From Denitratimonas tolerans (GTDB lineage Bacteria > Pseudomonadota > Gammaproteobacteria > Xanthomonadales > Xanthomonadaceae): DNA of 64,000 nucleotides. Where the stretch lies: contig NZ_JBBDHC010000001.1 of NCBI RefSeq assembly GCF_037203605.1, positions 186,001 to 250,000 on the forward strand. The letters run 5' to 3'. A program made the translations under genes and the position numbers. This document shows, one piece after another, positions 61,512 to 64,000 of this stretch (the first letter of the stretch is position 1; every line of letters starts with the position of its first letter). Below the pieces are notes generated by a model. It ran no database searches and was not told where the DNA came from. It saw only the letters and a list, made by a program, of their open reading frames with translations.

Positions 61512-62492
61512 TCACCGTCCTTCGCGCGCCTTCAGGCGCGGATGGACCGGCATCCGTGGCTCCGCGTTGACGTCGAAGTTGAGCCAGGACAGCAGCATCT
61601 GGCTGCCCAGGATGATCGGCAGGGCCGCGAGCATGACCGTGCCCGCGGTCGCGGGCGTGCCGCTTCGCACCGACTCGACCCACTGCAGGGCACCATAGCC
61701 GGCGCCCCACGCCCACAGTGCGGTACCCAGAACCAGCTCGACGCTGGCGAGCGAAAAGCCGCGCACGAAGTAGTCGTACAGCACCCGCCGCGCGGTGTTG
61801 CGCGCGTGCCCGAGGAGAAAAGGACCGATCACCCGCAGCGGGCGCAGGCTGGAAGGTTCGCCTTCATAGCGCGCCTCCATCGGGACATCGGCCACCACCG
61901 CGCCCAGCGCATTGAGGTGGTAGAGCAGATCGGACTCGAAGAAATAGCGCCGCGCCACGCGCTCCAGCTCCAGCTCGCCCGCCAGCTCGCGCCGGATCGC
62001 GGTGTAGCCGTTGGTGGGATCGGCAACCTGCCAGTAGCCGCTAGACAGCTTGGTCAGGAACGACAGCACCGCGTTTCCCGCCAGGCGAACCCAGGGCATC
62101 TGCCGCACGAAGCCGATGCGGTGGAAGCGGTTGCCCTTGGCGTAATCCGCCAGGCCTGCCAGCAGGGGCGCAGCAAAGCGCGGCAGCAGCGCCGGATCCA
62201 TCTGTCCGTCGCCGTCGATCTTGACGATGACTTCGGCGGGCGTGTCCAGCGCCGCCCGGTATCCAGTCATCACCGCGCCACCCACGCCCTGGTTCAGCGC
62301 GTGGCGCAGCACCTGGACGCGCGGATCGCGGCAGTTTTCCTCAATCCAGCCGCCGCTGCCCTCGGGGCAGGCATCGTCCACCGCGAAGATCCAGCCCACC
62401 TCGGGGCCGATGGCCGCGATCACGTCCAGCACCTGTTCCCGCACCCGGAAACAGGGAATGACGACGGCAATGCGAGCGGGCAATGTATTCAT
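61512..62492 (-). CDS. GtrB/DPM1-like polyprenyl-phosphate glycosyltransferase
   Basis: A 326-residue family-2 glycosyltransferase. The N-terminal catalytic domain has VVIPCFRVREQVLDVI, VDDACPEGSGGWIEE, LNQGVGGAVMTGYRAAL and the metal motif in KIDGDGQMDP. Two C-terminal membrane helices (about residues 235-262 and 280-305) are as in GtrB. It should transfer a sugar to undecaprenyl phosphate on the cytoplasmic face. Its ATG overlaps the GtrA-like stop (ATGA). The sugar is not predictable. Confidence 0.88.
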   Translation of the reverse strand: MNTLPARIAVVIPCFRVREQVLDVIAAIGPEVGWIFAVDDACPEGSGGWIEENCRDPRVQVLRHALNQGVGGAVMTGYRAALDTPAEVIVKIDGDGQMDPALLPRFAAPLLAGLADYAKGNRFHRIGFVRQMPWVRLAGNAVLSFLTKLSSGYWQVADPTNGYTAIRRELAGELELERVARRYFFESDLLYHLNALGAVVADVPMEARYEGEPSSLRPLRVIGPFLLGHARNTARRVLYDYFVRGFSLASVELVLGTALWAWGAGYGALQWVESVRSGTPATAGTVMLAALPIILGSQMLLSWLNFDVNAEPRMPVHPRLKAREGR

Positions 62493-62875
62493 GCGGCGCG
62501 GTAGACCCAGTGGCGGGAAATGAAGAAGCTTGCGACGGCCAGCGCGGCTTCCACGACGGGCTTGGCGATCCAGGCCGCCTGCAGGCTGAGGTTCGACGCG
62601 ATGGCGGCCAGGCCGAGCGTGCTCGCCGCGGTCAGCAGCAGCCACGCCGCGAGAAAGCGAACCAGCGCCGCACGCCCCAGGCGCGATCCGGGCCCGCCGA
62701 AGGTGAAGCGGCCGTTGAGCCAGAAGCCGAGCATGGCACCGCAGACGCGGCCGATCACGTTCGCCAGCCCCAGCGCCAAGCCGGCGCGACTGAGTCCGAT
62801 CGTGACGGCGGAATCGAGCACGAGCTGGACGCCGCCCATCAGCAGAAACAGCGGCACCTGGCGCAGGATGCTCAC
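62489..62875 (-). CDS. GtrA-family membrane protein (putative glycolipid flippase)
   Basis: A 128-residue protein with four hydrophobic helices. The GtrA pattern NVIGRVCGAMLGFWLNGRFTF is present, and the C-terminal FFISRHWVYRAA matches the family. GtrA proteins are thought to flip undecaprenyl-phosphate sugars to the periplasm. The start is GTG at 62875, overlapping the stop of the upstream gene (GTGA). Confidence 0.9.
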   Translation of the reverse strand: MSILRQVPLFLLMGGVQLVLDSAVTIGLSRAGLALGLANVIGRVCGAMLGFWLNGRFTFGGPGSRLGRAALVRFLAAWLLLTAASTLGLAAIASNLSLQAAWIAKPVVEAALAVASFFISRHWVYRAA

Positions 62876-64000
62876 CTGCCCGCCTCCTCGGCTTCGGGCA
62901 TCCGCCACCACTCGGCCGGGCCGACCGCGGAAAACCGCCGCGCGCCGGCCTGTTCGAGCGCACGCAGGCGCACTGCGCGCGTGGAATTGCGCCGCACGAT
63001 CACGTCGCTGGCCCCCTCGTCGCGCAGCAGCGCGACCCAGGCGCTGCCGTCGGGCACCTCGTCGGCGAGCCGGGCGGCACGCCGGAGGTCCGGGTCGTAC
63101 CAGACCGTGGTGCGCCCGCGACTGCCGGCTTCGGCGAAATAGGGGTTCGCATCGTCGAGAAAAACCACGGTGCCGGACGGCGCCCCCGCCTTTCGCAGCT
63201 GGCGCATCAGCACCCGCTCCGGCACGTAGGTCTCGAACACCGGCCGATCCGCACCAAGACGCGCAACGCTCAGCCGCACCGCGCCCTCGCGCATCATCCA
63301 CTGGGCGCTCGCCTGGAACGCCAGATTCGCCGCGCAGACCAGTACCACCACCGCCGCACCCAGGCGCGGCTGCCACCGCATCGCGGCGATTGCCGCCACC
63401 ACCGTCACCAGCACCATGCCCGGAAAGGCGTAGCGCAGGTATTGCAGGGCCAGCAGCGGGACGAACAGCAGCGCGAGCGAAAGGCCCATCGCCAGCCGCG
63501 CGCCGGGCCGCACCAGTGCGAGAGCCACCGCGCCCGCCAGCGCCAGCACCGCAAAGCCGGCCGACCCCGCATGGCTCTCGTTGAAGTCGTGCGTGCGAAA
63601 GGTCATGTCCCACAGCAGCGTCGGCCCGAATCCCGTCGCCCAGCGCGCGTCGAGCATGTTCTCGGGTTTGAAATAGGGCGAATGGAACCAGCCGTTGAAC
63701 AGCGGCAGGAACGGATTGCCCGCAATCACCAGCGCATAGGTATAGCTCGACCCGGCCACCAGCGCGAAGAGGAGCGCGAGCGCCGCGATGCGGCGCGCAG
63801 GGGGCCAGGGAAAACGCACCAGTGCGATGAGCAGCAGCAAGGCCGCGAGCACCGCCGCGGTCAGTTTCAGCGCGGCCAAGCCCGCCGCCAGCAGGACCAC
63901 GGCCAGCCAGCCGGGCCAATCCAGCGTGCGGCGCTCCACCACCAGCGCCAGCAGCCAGGCCAGAAGCGCCGTGGTCGGAAGCTCGGTGTGCATGCTGCCC
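62872..64000 (-). CDS. Polytopic GT-C-type glycosyltransferase-like protein (5' end missing)
   Basis: At least 375 residues with about eight hydrophobic helices, followed by a soluble C-terminal tail of about 150 residues. The HTELPTTALLAWLLAL segment near the visible start resembles the early helices of Dol-P-Man/ArnT-like transferases. The frame is open to the window edge, so the N-terminus, with the usual acidic catalytic motif, is probably outside. Its overlap with gtrA-like and gtrB-like genes suggests it is the periplasmic transferase of a three-part system. Confidence 0.7.
   Translation of the reverse strand, partial: GSMHTELPTTALLAWLLALVVERRTLDWPGWLAVVLLAAGLAALKLTAAVLAALLLLIALVRFPWPPARRIAALALLFALVAGSSYTYALVIAGNPFLPLFNGWFHSPYFKPENMLDARWATGFGPTLLWDMTFRTHDFNESHAGSAGFAVLALAGAVALALVRPGARLAMGLSLALLFVPLLALQYLRYAFPGMVLVTVVAAIAAMRWQPRLGAAVVVLVCAANLAFQASAQWMMREGAVRLSVARLGADRPVFETYVPERVLMRQLRKAGAPSGTVVFLDDANPYFAEAGSRGRTTVWYDPDLRRAARLADEVPDGSAWVALLRDEGASDVIVRRNSTRAVRLRALEQAGARRFSAVGPAEWWRMPEAEEAGR

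Overview
The window is a GC-rich chromosomal segment of a gammaproteobacterium, most likely in the Lysobacterales (Xanthomonadales). The reasons are gene order (fis-purH, ybeZ-ybeY-ybeX, sucA-sucB-lpdA, and an atp operon without an epsilon-glmU continuation), a PilH-type regulator, a DUF1631 protein, an IFSDGFE motif in a large secreted protein, and intergenic repeats of the GGGATTC-heptamer and GTAGGTCGGGGCTACG types. Genus cannot be fixed from the sequence alone. No tRNA, rRNA, CRISPR array, insertion sequence or phage gene was recognised.

Layout. 1-5.8 kb: end of fis, purH, an MHS-type symporter and the ybeZ-ybeY-ybeX ribosome/ion cluster, followed at 5.8-7.0 kb by a DUF4105 (Lnb-domain) membrane protein in the place where lnt sits in Escherichia coli. 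7.2-14.0 kb: sucA-sucB-lpdA (2-oxoglutarate dehydrogenase) and acuI. 14.1-14.5 kb: a single-domain PilH-like regulator. 14.6-19.4 kb, minus strand: a valine/isobutyrate degradation operon (mmsA, acyl-CoA dehydrogenase, 3-hydroxyisobutyryl-CoA hydrolase, mmsB). 19.6-21.3 kb: purE-purK on the minus strand, divergent from a degenerate Trm112-like gene overlapping a DUF1631 gene. 24.2-32.2 kb, minus strand: one 2659-residue secreted modular protein. 32.9-41 kb: purD, a QmcA/NfeD membrane pair, an ABC exporter, rluE and two unrelated alpha/beta hydrolases. 41.2-43.0 kb: glmS.

From 43.2 to 53.8 kb lies the most system-like region. It encodes a membrane-fusion protein, a LolD/MacB-type ATPase and four FtsX-type permeases arranged as two A-B pairs (ABAB). 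These are followed by a Phd/PIN toxin-antitoxin pair with its own promoter and operator, then a sigma-54-dependent NtrC-type response regulator and its NtrY-like kinase. A good -24/-12 (sigma-54) promoter candidate with an upstream palindrome precedes the first gene, so the locus probably activates itself through its own regulator.

53.9-61.4 kb holds the complete F-type ATP synthase operon atpIBEFHAGDC, with a good sigma-70 promoter and a terminator. It is interrupted by structured spacers, including a perfect 28-bp palindrome centred on the atpD stop codon. 61.5-64.0 kb, minus strand: an overlapping set of polytopic glycosyltransferase, GtrA flippase and GtrB-like polyprenyl-phosphate glycosyltransferase; the first gene runs off the window.

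Two dispersed repeat families decorate the window. One is an inverted repeat of GGGATTN heptamers, found directly behind stop-codon hairpins inside the suc and atp operons. The other is a REPIN-like pair of opposed GTCGGGG hairpins.
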